The position numbers and the translations under genes are program-made. Shown piece by piece: positions 45,485 to 53,752 of a DNA stretch of 64,000 bases (position 1 is its first letter; each line of letters opens with the position of its first letter). Under the pieces are notes generated by a model. It was not told where the DNA came from. It made no database searches and worked only from the letters and a program-made list of their open reading frames with translations. Source of the DNA: Acidobacteriota bacterium. GTDB taxonomy: Bacteria > Acidobacteriota > Thermoanaerobaculia > UBA5066. The stretch covers positions 130,238 through 194,237 of the forward strand of contig JADJVE010000009.1 in assembly GCA_016716715.1 (NCBI GenBank), in the 5' to 3' direction.

Positions 45485-45657
45485 CTAGTCACCTTCGTAG
45501 TCCAATCCCCTCTACCCGAATGAGTTAATGCCATTTTGTCCCGGGAAAGAGGTCGTTCCGTGGACACGCCGACGCGGAAAACGACGTCTCAACCCGACCT
45601 GTCGGGCTTTGTTGAGAGTGAATCCGGCTAACGTTGAGAAATCGTCTCAGGACCGGG
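45485..45657. promoter_or_regulatory. Intergenic region between ccmB and the cytochrome gene
   Basis: 173 bases without a gene. It holds an imperfect inverted repeat around CCCGA-CCTG-TCGGG (about 45594-45607), flanked by CTCAAC on one side and GTTGAG on the other, plus a second GTTGAGA/GTCTCA pair just to the right (about 45632-45650). On the plus strand the hairpin is followed by CTTTGTT. Both neighbours read on the minus strand, so the region is more likely the promoter/operator of the cytochrome than a terminator. Confidence 0.35.
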
Positions 45658-46356
45658 CTACTCGCGCCAGACGGCGTCGAAGAGCGCGAAGGCCGCCGTC
45701 GTGACGACGCCGTCGTACGCCACGAGCACCCGCACGAAGTCGAGGCCCGCCGAGAAGTCCACATCCCGCGCCGCCACCTGCGTGCCCGAGACGGCCGCGA
45801 TGAGCGGCGGGAGAAGGAGCGGGATGGAGAGCACGGCGAAGAGCGCTCCCTTGGCTGACGCCTTCGAAACAAGCGCCGCCGTGAACGTGGAGGCGCCCGC
45901 GAGGCCGAGGCAGCCGAGCACCAGGAGCGCGACGAAGAGAGATGGACAGGCGATCTCGAAGGAGGTCAGGACGAGGAAGAGCGGCACGATGAACGCCGTC
46001 ACCGCGAAGAGAAGAACGATGTTCACGAGGTACTTGCCGAGGAGGACCGCGGCGGGCGGCGCCGCGAGCCGCAGGGCGGCGGCCGTTCCGCCCTCCTCTT
46101 CCTTCACGAACACGCGCGCGAGGCCCGTCATCGCCGAGAAGAAGATGACGATCCACAGGAGCACCGCGTTCACGGTGGGCCGGTCCTCGGGCGCGAGGCG
46201 CGTCGGGCCGACGGCGTAACCGACGAGGACGAGGACCGCGAACGCGAAGAGGAAGAGCGCGTTCACGGCAACCCGCGTGCGCCATTCCGCGAGGAGGTCC
46301 TTTCGGAGGATGGCGAGAGCGGCCTCGAGGAGGGGTGCGGGCCGGCGCGCGCTCAT
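45658..46356 (-). CDS. ccmB: Haem exporter permease CcmB
   Basis: A 232-residue inner-membrane protein with about six helices. AILRKDLLAEWRTR at the N-terminus and WIVIFFSAMTGLARVFVKEEEGGTAAALRLAAPPAAVLLGKYL are the CcmB signature. With CcmA it forms the ABC part of the cytochrome c maturation complex that frees haem-loaded CcmE. The ATG overlaps the ccmA stop. It is the last gene before the 173-base gap leading to the multihaem cytochrome. Confidence 0.92.
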   Translation of the reverse strand: MSARRPAPLLEAALAILRKDLLAEWRTRVAVNALFLFAFAVLVLVGYAVGPTRLAPEDRPTVNAVLLWIVIFFSAMTGLARVFVKEEEGGTAAALRLAAPPAAVLLGKYLVNIVLLFAVTAFIVPLFLVLTSFEIACPSLFVALLVLGCLGLAGASTFTAALVSKASAKGALFAVLSIPLLLPPLIAAVSGTQVAARDVDFSAGLDFVRVLVAYDGVVTTAAFALFDAVWRE

Positions 46357-46970
46357 AACGACACGGTCTCGTCGGCCAGCGCGAGGTCCCGCGGATCGTT
46401 CGAGGCGATGATCGCGATTCCCCGGGCGCGCTGAGCGGCTACGACTCGGGCGACGACTTCGACGCCGTCTGCGTCGAGGTTCGAGGACGGCTCATCGAGG
46501 AAAAGGACGGCGGGGTCGTGGAGCGTCGCGTACGCAAGCTTGACGCGCTGGCGCTGGCCCGTAGAAAGAGAAGAGAGAGATTTCTTCGAGTGTGAATTCT
46601 CGGGAAGGCCGACTCCCGCGAGGAGCTCTATCGCGCGGGAAGTCGCTCGCCCGCGGACCCTTTCGAAGAAATCGAGGTTCTCCTCTGCGGTCAGCTCTCC
46701 GTAGAGGGCGAGATCCGGCGCCACCCACCCGATGCACCACGGAACGTCACGGGGGCCGAAGCCCGCCCCCTCTTCACCTTCAAAGAAAATCTTCGTGCTT
46801 CCGGCGCTCGGACGGATCAGGCCCGCGAGGGTCTTGAGGAGCGTCGTCTTTCCGCTCCCGTTCGAACCCGCGACGCCGAGGACGCTCCCCGCCGGGACCT
46901 CGAACGACAGCGGGCCGAAGATCCTCCGGGCGCCATAGGAGCGCGTCAGGCCATCGACAACGAGACGCAT
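46353..46970 (-). CDS. ccmA: Haem exporter ATP-binding protein CcmA
   Basis: A 205-residue ABC ATPase of CcmA size. Walker A is GSNGSGKTTLLKTLAGLIRP, the signature is SSLSTGQRQRVKLAYA (LSTGQ), Walker B is AVLFLDEPSSNLD. The usual switch-region His is replaced in ASNDPRDLALAD. The ATG at 46970 was chosen over the longer open frame because the core fold begins there. It is adjacent to ccmB and divergent from the DUF374 gene 24 bases away. Confidence 0.9.
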   Translation of the reverse strand: MRLVVDGLTRSYGARRIFGPLSFEVPAGSVLGVAGSNGSGKTTLLKTLAGLIRPSAGSTKIFFEGEEGAGFGPRDVPWCIGWVAPDLALYGELTAEENLDFFERVRGRATSRAIELLAGVGLPENSHSKKSLSSLSTGQRQRVKLAYATLHDPAVLFLDEPSSNLDADGVEVVARVVAAQRARGIAIIASNDPRDLALADETVSL

Positions 46971-46994
46971 GCGGGCGGAAGGATAATCCCTCCC

Positions 46995-47657
46995 GTGGTG
47001 CAGCGATTTCTCGGCGTCCTCGTCTTTCTCGCGATCTCGCTCTGGAAGGCGACGCTCCGCATCACGATCGTCGGCGAGGAGAACCGGCAGGCGATCCGCG
47101 CGAAGGGGAAGAAGCCGCTCCACGCGATCTGGCACCAGCGGATGGTGGGCGGGATCCTCGCGCACCGGGGCGAGGGCTACGTCACGATGGCCTCGAAGAG
47201 CGAGGACGGGGAGATCATCGCGACGTTCCTCAAGTACTGGGGCTTCGTCGCGGCGCGCGGCTCGTCCTCGCGCGGGGGCGACGTCGCCTCCGCCGAGTTC
47301 CTCGAGGCCCTGGCGTCGGCTCCCGGCGGAGCGCTGACGCCCGACGGCCCGCGCGGGCCCGCGCGGACGTGCAAGCGCGGAATCCTCGTCCTGGCCGAGC
47401 AGGGGAGCGGCCTCGTCCTGCCGTCGTCCTCGTCGTCGTCGAACCCGCGCTTCCTGAACTCGTGGGACCGTTTCCTCATGCCGCTCCCGTTCTCGCGGTG
47501 CGTCGTCGTCTTCGGGCCGCCGCTCGAGCGGGGGGGCGAGGAGACCGAGGCGACGTTCCTCGCCCGGGCAGCTGCCGCGATCGACGCCGCGACCGACGAG
47601 GCGGACCGTCTCTGCGGCGTCGCGAACGCGCCGCGCGAAAGGCTGAGGAAGGCATGA
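46995..47657 (+). CDS. DUF374-family lysophospholipid acyltransferase-like protein
   Basis: A 220-residue protein starting at GTG. One N-terminal hydrophobic segment (FLGVLVFLAISLWKATL) is followed by the DUF374 motifs: LHAIWHQRM (catalytic-type His), SKSEDGEIIATFLKYWGFVAARGSSSRGG and GALTPDGPRGPARTCKRGILVLA. The family is related to LpxL/PlsC acyltransferases and is presumed to acylate a lipid at the inner membrane. Its stop overlaps the ATG of the dehydratase. Confidence 0.85.
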   Translation: MVQRFLGVLVFLAISLWKATLRITIVGEENRQAIRAKGKKPLHAIWHQRMVGGILAHRGEGYVTMASKSEDGEIIATFLKYWGFVAARGSSSRGGDVASAEFLEALASAPGGALTPDGPRGPARTCKRGILVLAEQGSGLVLPSSSSSSNPRFLNSWDRFLMPLPFSRCVVVFGPPLERGGEETEATFLARAAAAIDAATDEADRLCGVANAPRERLRKA

Positions 47658-48637
47658 CGCTTCCCGTCACCCTTGCGGACGTCGAGGCCGCCCGGCTCCG
47701 GGTCGCGCCATACGTCCACCGCACGCCCGTCCTGACCTCCTCGAGCCTAGAAGCGCGCGTCGGCGCGCGCCTCTTCTTCAAGTGCGAGACGTTCCAGAAG
47801 GTCGGCGCCTTCAAGGCGCGCGGCGCGTTCTCGCGTCTGACGCTTCTGTCCCCGGAAGAGCGGCGCCGCGGCGTCGTCGCCTTCTCGTCGGGCAACCACG
47901 CGCAGGCGGTCGCCCTCGCCGCGCGGACGCTCGGCATCTCCGCGACGATCGTCATGCCGCACGACGCGCCCGCCCTCAAGCTCGCGGCGACGCGCGGCTA
48001 CGGGGCGACGGTGAAGGTGTACGACCGCGCGCGGGAGAGTCGCGAGGCGATCGCGAAGGACATCGTCGAGCGCGAGGGGCGCATCCTCGTCCCGCCCTTC
48101 GACGACCCGGCCGTGATTGCGGGGCAGGGCACGGCGGCCCTCGAGCTGCTCGAGGACGCGCCGGACCTCGACCTCGTCCTCGCCCCGTGCGGCGGCGGCG
48201 GCCTGCTCTCGGGCGTCGCGGTCGCCGCGACGGCGCTCCGCCCCGGGATCGGGGTGTGGGGCGTCGAGCCGGAGGCCGGGGACGATTTCAAACGCTCGCT
48301 CGCGGCCGGGCATCCGGTCGAGATCCCGGTCCCCGCCACGATCGCGGACTGCCTTCAGACGACGCGCGCCGGCGTCCACACGTTCGCGATCGTGTCCGCT
48401 CTCGCGAAGGGGATCCTGACCGTTTCCGACCTCGAGCTCAGGATCGCGATGTCGGTCCTCTTCGCGCGCATGAAGCTCGTCGTCGAGCCCGGCGGGGCGG
48501 CTGGGCTGGCGGCGCTTCTCGCCGGGAGGGTTCCGGACGCGGCGGGCAAGCGCATCGGCGTCGTGCTCTCGGGCGGAAACGTCGATCCGGAGGCCTTCGG
48601 CCGGCTCGTGACGGGACTGCCCGCGGGCTCGGTCTAG
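47654..48637 (+). CDS. Threonine/serine dehydratase, PLP-dependent (catabolic type)
   Basis: A 327-residue fold-type II PLP enzyme. The cofactor Lys is in FQKVGAFKARGAF, followed by SSGNHAQAVALAA and the phosphate-binding GGGGLLSGVA. It lacks the C-terminal ACT regulatory domain of the biosynthetic IlvA, so it fits the TdcB/serine racemase-like group. It converts threonine to 2-oxobutyrate (or serine to pyruvate); serine racemase activity cannot be excluded. The ATG overlaps the upstream stop. Confidence 0.9.
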   Translation: MTLPVTLADVEAARLRVAPYVHRTPVLTSSSLEARVGARLFFKCETFQKVGAFKARGAFSRLTLLSPEERRRGVVAFSSGNHAQAVALAARTLGISATIVMPHDAPALKLAATRGYGATVKVYDRARESREAIAKDIVEREGRILVPPFDDPAVIAGQGTAALELLEDAPDLDLVLAPCGGGGLLSGVAVAATALRPGIGVWGVEPEAGDDFKRSLAAGHPVEIPVPATIADCLQTTRAGVHTFAIVSALAKGILTVSDLELRIAMSVLFARMKLVVEPGGAAGLAALLAGRVPDAAGKRIGVVLSGGNVDPEAFGRLVTGLPAGSV

Positions 48638-49203
48638 AAGGCGACGTTCACGCCCGCGCTGACGCGGAGCGTGTCGGATCTCAGGCCCAGGTCCTTGACC
48701 GCCGTGACGTCGAGGAACGTCCAGCGTCCGTCGACCCAGAGCGAGAGCCTCTCGCCCGCGCGCACGTCGACGCCGGCGCCGCCCTGAAGCGCGAAGAGGT
48801 TCTGGGACTGGTACGTCGTCCCGGCTGGGGGATTCCCGCCGTATGGATTCACCCAGTGATAGCCGATCCCGGCGAGAACGTACGGCTGCACGCGGCGCGT
48901 CGAGAAGAAGTAGAAGAGGAGCGAGCCGTCGACGGGCACGTGGTCGGCCTCCATGGTCCCGCTCGCGCCCGACCAGGACAGGCGCTCGTAGCCGGCGGAG
49001 ACCTCGAGGCCGAGGGCGCCCGTCAGCCGAGGGCGCCAGTGCAGGCCGAAGGAGGGGTGCGCGCCGTCGGCGTCGGGGCCCGTCACGACGCCGACGTGGG
49101 CGCCCCACTGCGCGTCCGGATCCGAGTTCGACTGGGCGGTCGCGGGGGCGGCGGCGAGGAGCGCCGCGGCGGCGCAGGCGAGGACGGTCGGTCGGCCCGG
49201 CAT
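48634..49203 (-). CDS. Small outer-membrane beta-barrel protein
   Basis: A 189-residue protein with signal peptide VLACAAAALLAAAPATAQS. Alternating beta-strands (GLEVSAGYERLSWSG, VQPYVLAGIGYHWVNPYGG, LRVSAGVNVAF) and a terminal Phe mark an eight-stranded barrel of the OmpA/OmpX-like OMP_b-brl type. It overlaps the convergent dehydratase by 4 bases. Function unknown. Confidence 0.78.
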   Translation of the reverse strand: MPGRPTVLACAAAALLAAAPATAQSNSDPDAQWGAHVGVVTGPDADGAHPSFGLHWRPRLTGALGLEVSAGYERLSWSGASGTMEADHVPVDGSLLFYFFSTRRVQPYVLAGIGYHWVNPYGGNPPAGTTYQSQNLFALQGGAGVDVRAGERLSLWVDGRWTFLDVTAVKDLGLRSDTLRVSAGVNVAF

Positions 49204-49257
49204 CGGGGGCGGACTCTACCGCGCCCGGACCCGGGATCGCTCATAATCGCGATACCT

Positions 49258-52110
49258 GTGGCCGGCAGAACCTGGAAGGACGACCTCCCATCTCTGATTC
49301 TCGCGCTCGCCGCGCAGCTCGGGCTGGTCCGCGCGGTGGACTGGGCGCGCGCGAACACGGCGACCCAGGATCTGGCGCGGTCGCTGGTCGAGCACCGGTT
49401 CTACTGGGCGCCGCAGATCGGCTCGCTCCTCGTCGTCTTCCTCTTCGCGCGGCTCGTCGTGAACGCGTTGAACCTGCGCGGCGTCGCAATCGGCGACTGG
49501 CTGCGCTCCTCGGCGTTGCTCCTCGTCCTCGGCCTGGGGTGCCTCGTGGCCGCCCACCTCGACCAGATCCTCGCCCTCGGCGCGGAGCTCTTCGGGATCC
49601 CGGCGCTGCAGGCTGCCTCGCAGGACGTCGCCGCGTCTTCCTTGTCGCGCCTGCTCGCCCGCACCGCGACGCTGCGATTCGCGATCGACCTCGCCGGCCT
49701 CCTTTTCTGCCTCTTCGCGATCCGCCTCGGGAAGCCGCCTCTCCCCGACGCCCAGCTCGCGCGCGGATACGCGTCGGCGAAGGACTGGGTCCGCGCGGGC
49801 GACGCCTACCTGAAGGCCGGCGACGTGCGCCGCGCGCGCCGCATGTTCAAGAAGGGCCGCTCGTGGGCGCGCCTGGCGGCGCTGGAGCTGCGCGACGGCG
49901 ACGCGGCCGAGGCGGCCCGCCTCTACCAGGATGCGGGCGACGCGTGGCTGTGGGAGGCCTCGCGCGCCTGGCTGGCGGCGGGCAATGCGGCGGCCGCGGA
50001 GGAGACGGGACTCAAGGCGCTCCAGCTCGCCCGCACGGGCGGCCGCTGGGACCGCCTCGCGGAAATCTCGGAGGCCCTCGGCGACAACGGAACCCTCGCG
50101 GAGGCGTGCCGCAAGCTCGCCGAGGCGACGACGAGCGGTCCGGTGCGTTCGGCGCTCTGGAAGCGCGCGGGCGAGGCGTACCGGGTGGCCGGGCGGCCCG
50201 GCGAGGCGGCCGAGGCGTTCCGCGCCGCGCAGGAGTACCTGCTCGCCGGAGAGCTGTTCGTCGAAAGCGGCCGCTCGACGGAGGCCGTCCAGAGCTTCGA
50301 GAAGAGCGGCGCCCTGACGAAGGCCGCGCTCGCCGCCGCGCGCGCGGGCGACGAGAAGTCGGCGCAGGAGCTCCTCGCGCGCGAGGCCGAGACGCGCGGC
50401 GACCTCGTGTCCGCCGCGGACGCGTGGCGGCGCGCCGGCCAGCCGCTCAGAGCCGCCGGCTTCTACGAGCGCGCCGGGGATCTCGTGAAGGCGGGAGACG
50501 CGTGGAAGGACGCGGGCCGCCCGGAGCGCGCGGCCGCGCTCTACCAGAAGGGCGGCGCGAGCGAGGCGGCGGCGGAAGCGTACGAGGCGACGAACCAGCA
50601 CGAGAAGGCGGCGACGATCTACGTCGAGCTCAAGCAGTACGACAAGGCCGCCGCGCTGTTCCGCGCCGCGGGACGCCTGCCTGCGGCGGCGGCCGCGCTG
50701 CAGGCGGGCCACCAGTACGACGAGGCCGCGCAGCTCTTTCACAGGACGGGCCGGAGCCTCGAGGCCGCTCGCTGCGCCCTCCTCGGCGGGCACCGCGAGA
50801 AGGCCTGGGAGTACCTCACGAGCGTGCCGCGCAACGACGAAGGGCTCGCGGAGCTTTTCCACGACCTCGCGCGCGCGCACCTCGCGGTGAACGAGCCGGA
50901 GGACGCCATCCACGTTCTGCGCGAGTTCCTGCCGCGCGGGCCGGTCCAGGCCGACAACCTGCCGCTCCACATGACGCTCCTCGGGGCGTTGCGCGCCGCC
51001 GGCGACTCAAGCGAGGGCATCGAGCTGGGCCGCATCGCCGCCTTCGACCCGTCCGTCCTCGACGGCTCGAGCGTGGCGCCGCAGCTCCCGTTCGGGGACG
51101 TCGAGAGCGACTCCTCGATGCCGTCCGCGCTCATCCGCACGCCCGCGGTGCACAAGTCCGGGCCGTATGCAGCCGTCACGCGCTCCCCGGTCACGCAGAA
51201 GGTCCAGCCGCCGCGGCTGGCCATCCCCGGGCCCGTGCCTGCGTCCGCTCAGGCCCCGCTCCCGCCGCCTTCCGCGCCGCCACCCCCGCCCGCGTTCCGG
51301 ACGGGGTCGGGTCTTCCCGAGACGCCGGAGGACCGTTACGAGATTCTCGCGGAGCTGGGCCGGGGCGGCATGGGTGTCGTCCACAAGGCGCTCGACCGCA
51401 AGCTCGACCGTTTCGTCGCGGTGAAGATCCTACCGTGGCAGCTCCGCGGCGACGAGACGGCGATGCGCTACTTCAAGCGCGAAGCCAAGGCGATCGCGGC
51501 CCTCAAGCACCCGAACGTCGTCGCCCTTTACGACTACGGCGACGGCTTCGGCTCCCTCTACCTCGCGATGGAGTACCTCGAGGGCCCGAACCTCCAGAAG
51601 CTCATCAAGAAAGACCCCGAGCGCGTGAGGAAGCACTGGCGCAACTGGTTCACGCAGGCGGCGCGCGGGGTTGCGGCCGCTCATGCGAAGGGGATCCTCC
51701 ACCGCGACCTCAAACCCGCGAACCTCATCCTCGACGAGCACGGCACGCTGCGCATCCTCGACTTCGGCCTCGCCCTTCCGCAGGCGGACGCGGGCGGCAC
51801 GTCGAAGCTCATCGGGAGTCCCGCGTTCTTCCCGCCCGAGGTCCTGCGCGGCGAGATGCCGAGCCCCGCGTCCGACGTGTACTCGCTCGGCGCGGCCTTC
51901 TACACGCTCGCGACCGGCCGCTGGCCGTACGTCGGCGAGGACGTCCTCGTGGCGCGCCTCGAGCGCGATCCGGACGACCCGCGTCCGTACGCGCCGTTCC
52001 TGAACGAGGAGGAGATCCGGATTCTCATGAAGACGCTCGCCCGGCACCGCCCCGAGCGCTACCCGGACGGCGGCGAGCTCCTCGCGGCGCTGCTCTCGCT
52101 GGAAGGGTAG
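49258..52110 (+). CDS. TPR-rich membrane protein with C-terminal Ser/Thr kinase domain
   Basis: A 950-residue protein; the GTG at 49258 is the only reasonable start. Three or four membrane helices occupy about residues 10-150 (SLLVVFLFARLVVNAL, ALLLVLGLGCLVAAHL, FAIDLAGLLFCLFAIRL). A long TPR-like helical array follows to ~590, then a Pro-rich linker, and the kinase is at the C-terminus (about 692-950): ELGRGGMGVVHKAL, FVAVKIL, GILHRDLKPANLIL, ILDFGLALP. The catalytic residues are complete. The order membrane-TPR-kinase is the reverse of the common bacterial kinase-TM-sensor layout. Substrate and signal unknown. Confidence 0.85.
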   Translation: MAGRTWKDDLPSLILALAAQLGLVRAVDWARANTATQDLARSLVEHRFYWAPQIGSLLVVFLFARLVVNALNLRGVAIGDWLRSSALLLVLGLGCLVAAHLDQILALGAELFGIPALQAASQDVAASSLSRLLARTATLRFAIDLAGLLFCLFAIRLGKPPLPDAQLARGYASAKDWVRAGDAYLKAGDVRRARRMFKKGRSWARLAALELRDGDAAEAARLYQDAGDAWLWEASRAWLAAGNAAAAEETGLKALQLARTGGRWDRLAEISEALGDNGTLAEACRKLAEATTSGPVRSALWKRAGEAYRVAGRPGEAAEAFRAAQEYLLAGELFVESGRSTEAVQSFEKSGALTKAALAAARAGDEKSAQELLAREAETRGDLVSAADAWRRAGQPLRAAGFYERAGDLVKAGDAWKDAGRPERAAALYQKGGASEAAAEAYEATNQHEKAATIYVELKQYDKAAALFRAAGRLPAAAAALQAGHQYDEAAQLFHRTGRSLEAARCALLGGHREKAWEYLTSVPRNDEGLAELFHDLARAHLAVNEPEDAIHVLREFLPRGPVQADNLPLHMTLLGALRAAGDSSEGIELGRIAAFDPSVLDGSSVAPQLPFGDVESDSSMPSALIRTPAVHKSGPYAAVTRSPVTQKVQPPRLAIPGPVPASAQAPLPPPSAPPPPPAFRTGSGLPETPEDRYEILAELGRGGMGVVHKALDRKLDRFVAVKILPWQLRGDETAMRYFKREAKAIAALKHPNVVALYDYGDGFGSLYLAMEYLEGPNLQKLIKKDPERVRKHWRNWFTQAARGVAAAHAKGILHRDLKPANLILDEHGTLRILDFGLALPQADAGGTSKLIGSPAFFPPEVLRGEMPSPASDVYSLGAAFYTLATGRWPYVGEDVLVARLERDPDDPRPYAPFLNEEEIRILMKTLARHRPERYPDGGELLAALLSLEG

Positions 52111-52128
52111 CCGCTCCGCGGGAAGCGG
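52111..52128. other. Short hairpin between convergent genes
   Basis: CCGCT, an 8-base loop, and AGCGG lie between the TPR-kinase stop and the convergent ECF sigma gene. It might aid termination but has no T-run. Low confidence. Confidence 0.25.
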
Positions 52129-52134
52129 AATCCC

Positions 52135-52692
52135 TCAGTCGAGTGTCTTTCTCAGGCGGATCAGGCCCTGGCGGATCCGCGTCTTGACCGTTCCCAGCGG
52201 CTTCTTCAGCCGGTCCGCGATCTCGACGTGGGTCAGGCCCTGGAAGAACGCGAGCTCGATGGCTTCCCGCTGCGCGGGAGGAAGCGTCGCGACGGCCTCG
52301 CGCATGAGGTCGCGCGCCTGGCGGTGGGACGCCACCTGGTCGGGCGGCGCCTGCTCGTCGAGAGGGTCGAGGTTCGCGAGGGGATCGTCGAACGAGATCG
52401 TGCGGTCCTCGCGCCGGTGACGCTGGCGCCGGCGGTCGATGGCGCGCGAGCGCGCGACCGCGAAGATCCAGGCCGGCGGCGCTCCCCGCGAGGCGTCGTA
52501 CTGGCCGGCCTGCCGCCAGATCTGCCAGAAGACGTCGAGCACGACGTCCTCGGTGTCCTCGGCGCTCCGGAGAATCTTCCAGACGAAGGAATGGACGGGC
52601 GAGGAGTATCGCGCGTAGAGCGCGTCGAGGGCGGCCGAGTCCCCCTGCTTGATCCGCGCGAGGAGATCGAGGTCGGCGGCGGAATCCTGCAC
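52135..52692 (-). CDS. ECF sigma factor closing the B12/lipid operon
   Basis: A 185-residue sigma factor starting at GTG. Region 2: ALDALYARYSSPVHSFVWKILRSAEDTEDVVLDVFWQIWR and PPAWIFAVARSRAIDRRR. Region 4: LPPAQREAIELAFFQGLTHVEIADRLKKPLGTVKTRIRQGLIRLRKTL. These fit the group related to SigK/RpoE (ECF11/19-like) sigma factors, which respond to singlet oxygen or envelope stress in other bacteria; that grouping is by eye. It lies 28 bases after the last methyltransferase gene and is the ninth gene of the operon. No ChrR-like zinc anti-sigma factor follows it. Confidence 0.9.
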   Translation of the reverse strand: MQDSAADLDLLARIKQGDSAALDALYARYSSPVHSFVWKILRSAEDTEDVVLDVFWQIWRQAGQYDASRGAPPAWIFAVARSRAIDRRRQRHRREDRTISFDDPLANLDPLDEQAPPDQVASHRQARDLMREAVATLPPAQREAIELAFFQGLTHVEIADRLKKPLGTVKTRIRQGLIRLRKTLD

Positions 52693-52720
52693 CGGATGAG
52701 ATCTTACGTTGGTCGAGACG

Positions 52721-53752
52721 TCATCCGGGCTTCCGCCGTCGCAGGAGATAGTGGGACACCATCCACTCGTTTCCGCCGCGGAACGCGAACAGCTCGGCGC
52801 AGGCCATGAAGAAGACGCGCCAGGCCTCGACGCGCGCCCTCCCCGATTCGCCCTGCGCCGCGAACACGGCACGTGCTTCCGCGCACCGCGCGTCGAGGTT
52901 CTCGAGCCACGCTTCGGCCGTCCGGGCGTAGTGCGTGCCCGAAACGCGCCAGTGCTCCTCGACGGTGAGATCGTCCGCGAAGCAGAAGGCGAGTCGGTCG
53001 GAGGGCATGAGGCCGCCCGTGAAGAAGTTGCGGGCCATCCAGTCGGCCTCGCCGTCCGCGACGAACGGGTAGGCCGCGTCGCGATGCGAGAAAACGTGCA
53101 GGAAGAGCCGCGCCTCGGGCCGCATCCACGCCGCGACGCGGGCGAAGAGCGCTTCCCAGTTGCGCATGTGCTCGAACATCTCGACCGACACGACACGGTC
53201 GAACGTGGCCCCCGGGGCGAAGTCGTTCATGTCGGCCGTCACGATCCGGAGATTCGCGAGGCCGCGGCGGCGGGCTTCCTCCTCGATGTGGGCGCGCTGG
53301 TCGCGGGAGTTCGAGACCCCCGTGATCCGGGAATTCGGAAACCGCTCGGCCATGAAGAGCGAAAGGGAGCCCCATCCGCAGCCCAGCTCGAGCACTTCCT
53401 GTCCGTCCTCGAGCCGCGCGCGCCGGCAGGTGAGGTCGAGCATGGCCTCCTCCGCGGCGTCCAGGGACGTGACGCCGGGAGGAAACAGCGCGCTCGAGTA
53501 CTTGAGGCGCTTCCCGAGCGCGAGCTTGAAGAACGCGGGCGGCACCTCGTAGTGCTGGTCGTTCGCGGCGCGGGTCTCGAGCGCGATCGGGCCCTGCCGC
53601 ATCGCGGCGACGAAGGCCGCGTGCCTTAGCTGGACCTCTTCGGCGTCGCCCGCGTGCTCTTCCACGAGGCGACGGGAGCAGAGCCGGCGGATCGCGGCCC
53701 TGAGGACGACGTCCGGGACGAGGCCGGACGAGACGAGACGGTCGGCGTTCAT
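52721..53752 (-). CDS. Cyclopropane-fatty-acid-synthase-like methyltransferase (second copy)
   Basis: A 343-residue SAM-dependent methyltransferase. The lipid-enzyme hallmarks are NDQHYEVPPAFFKLALGKRLKYSSALF, the SAM motif VLELGCGWGSLSLFMAERF, GVSNSRDQRAHIE and VVSVEMFEHMRNW. The usual bicarbonate-binding Glu region of Cfa is less obvious than in the first copy, so the product may be methylated rather than cyclopropanated lipid. ATG overlaps the DUF1295 stop. Acts at the inner face of the membrane on unsaturated phospholipid chains by family analogy. Confidence 0.87.
   Translation of the reverse strand: MNADRLVSSGLVPDVVLRAAIRRLCSRRLVEEHAGDAEEVQLRHAAFVAAMRQGPIALETRAANDQHYEVPPAFFKLALGKRLKYSSALFPPGVTSLDAAEEAMLDLTCRRARLEDGQEVLELGCGWGSLSLFMAERFPNSRITGVSNSRDQRAHIEEEARRRGLANLRIVTADMNDFAPGATFDRVVSVEMFEHMRNWEALFARVAAWMRPEARLFLHVFSHRDAAYPFVADGEADWMARNFFTGGLMPSDRLAFCFADDLTVEEHWRVSGTHYARTAEAWLENLDARCAEARAVFAAQGESGRARVEAWRVFFMACAELFAFRGGNEWMVSHYLLRRRKPG

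Noticed and set aside
40850..45523. A very long open frame on the plus strand opposite the cytochrome
   Set aside because: It is a by-product of the high GC content and the repeated cytochrome codons. Its translation is low-complexity Arg/Val/Ala and has no start signal, while the minus strand has 60 haem motifs.
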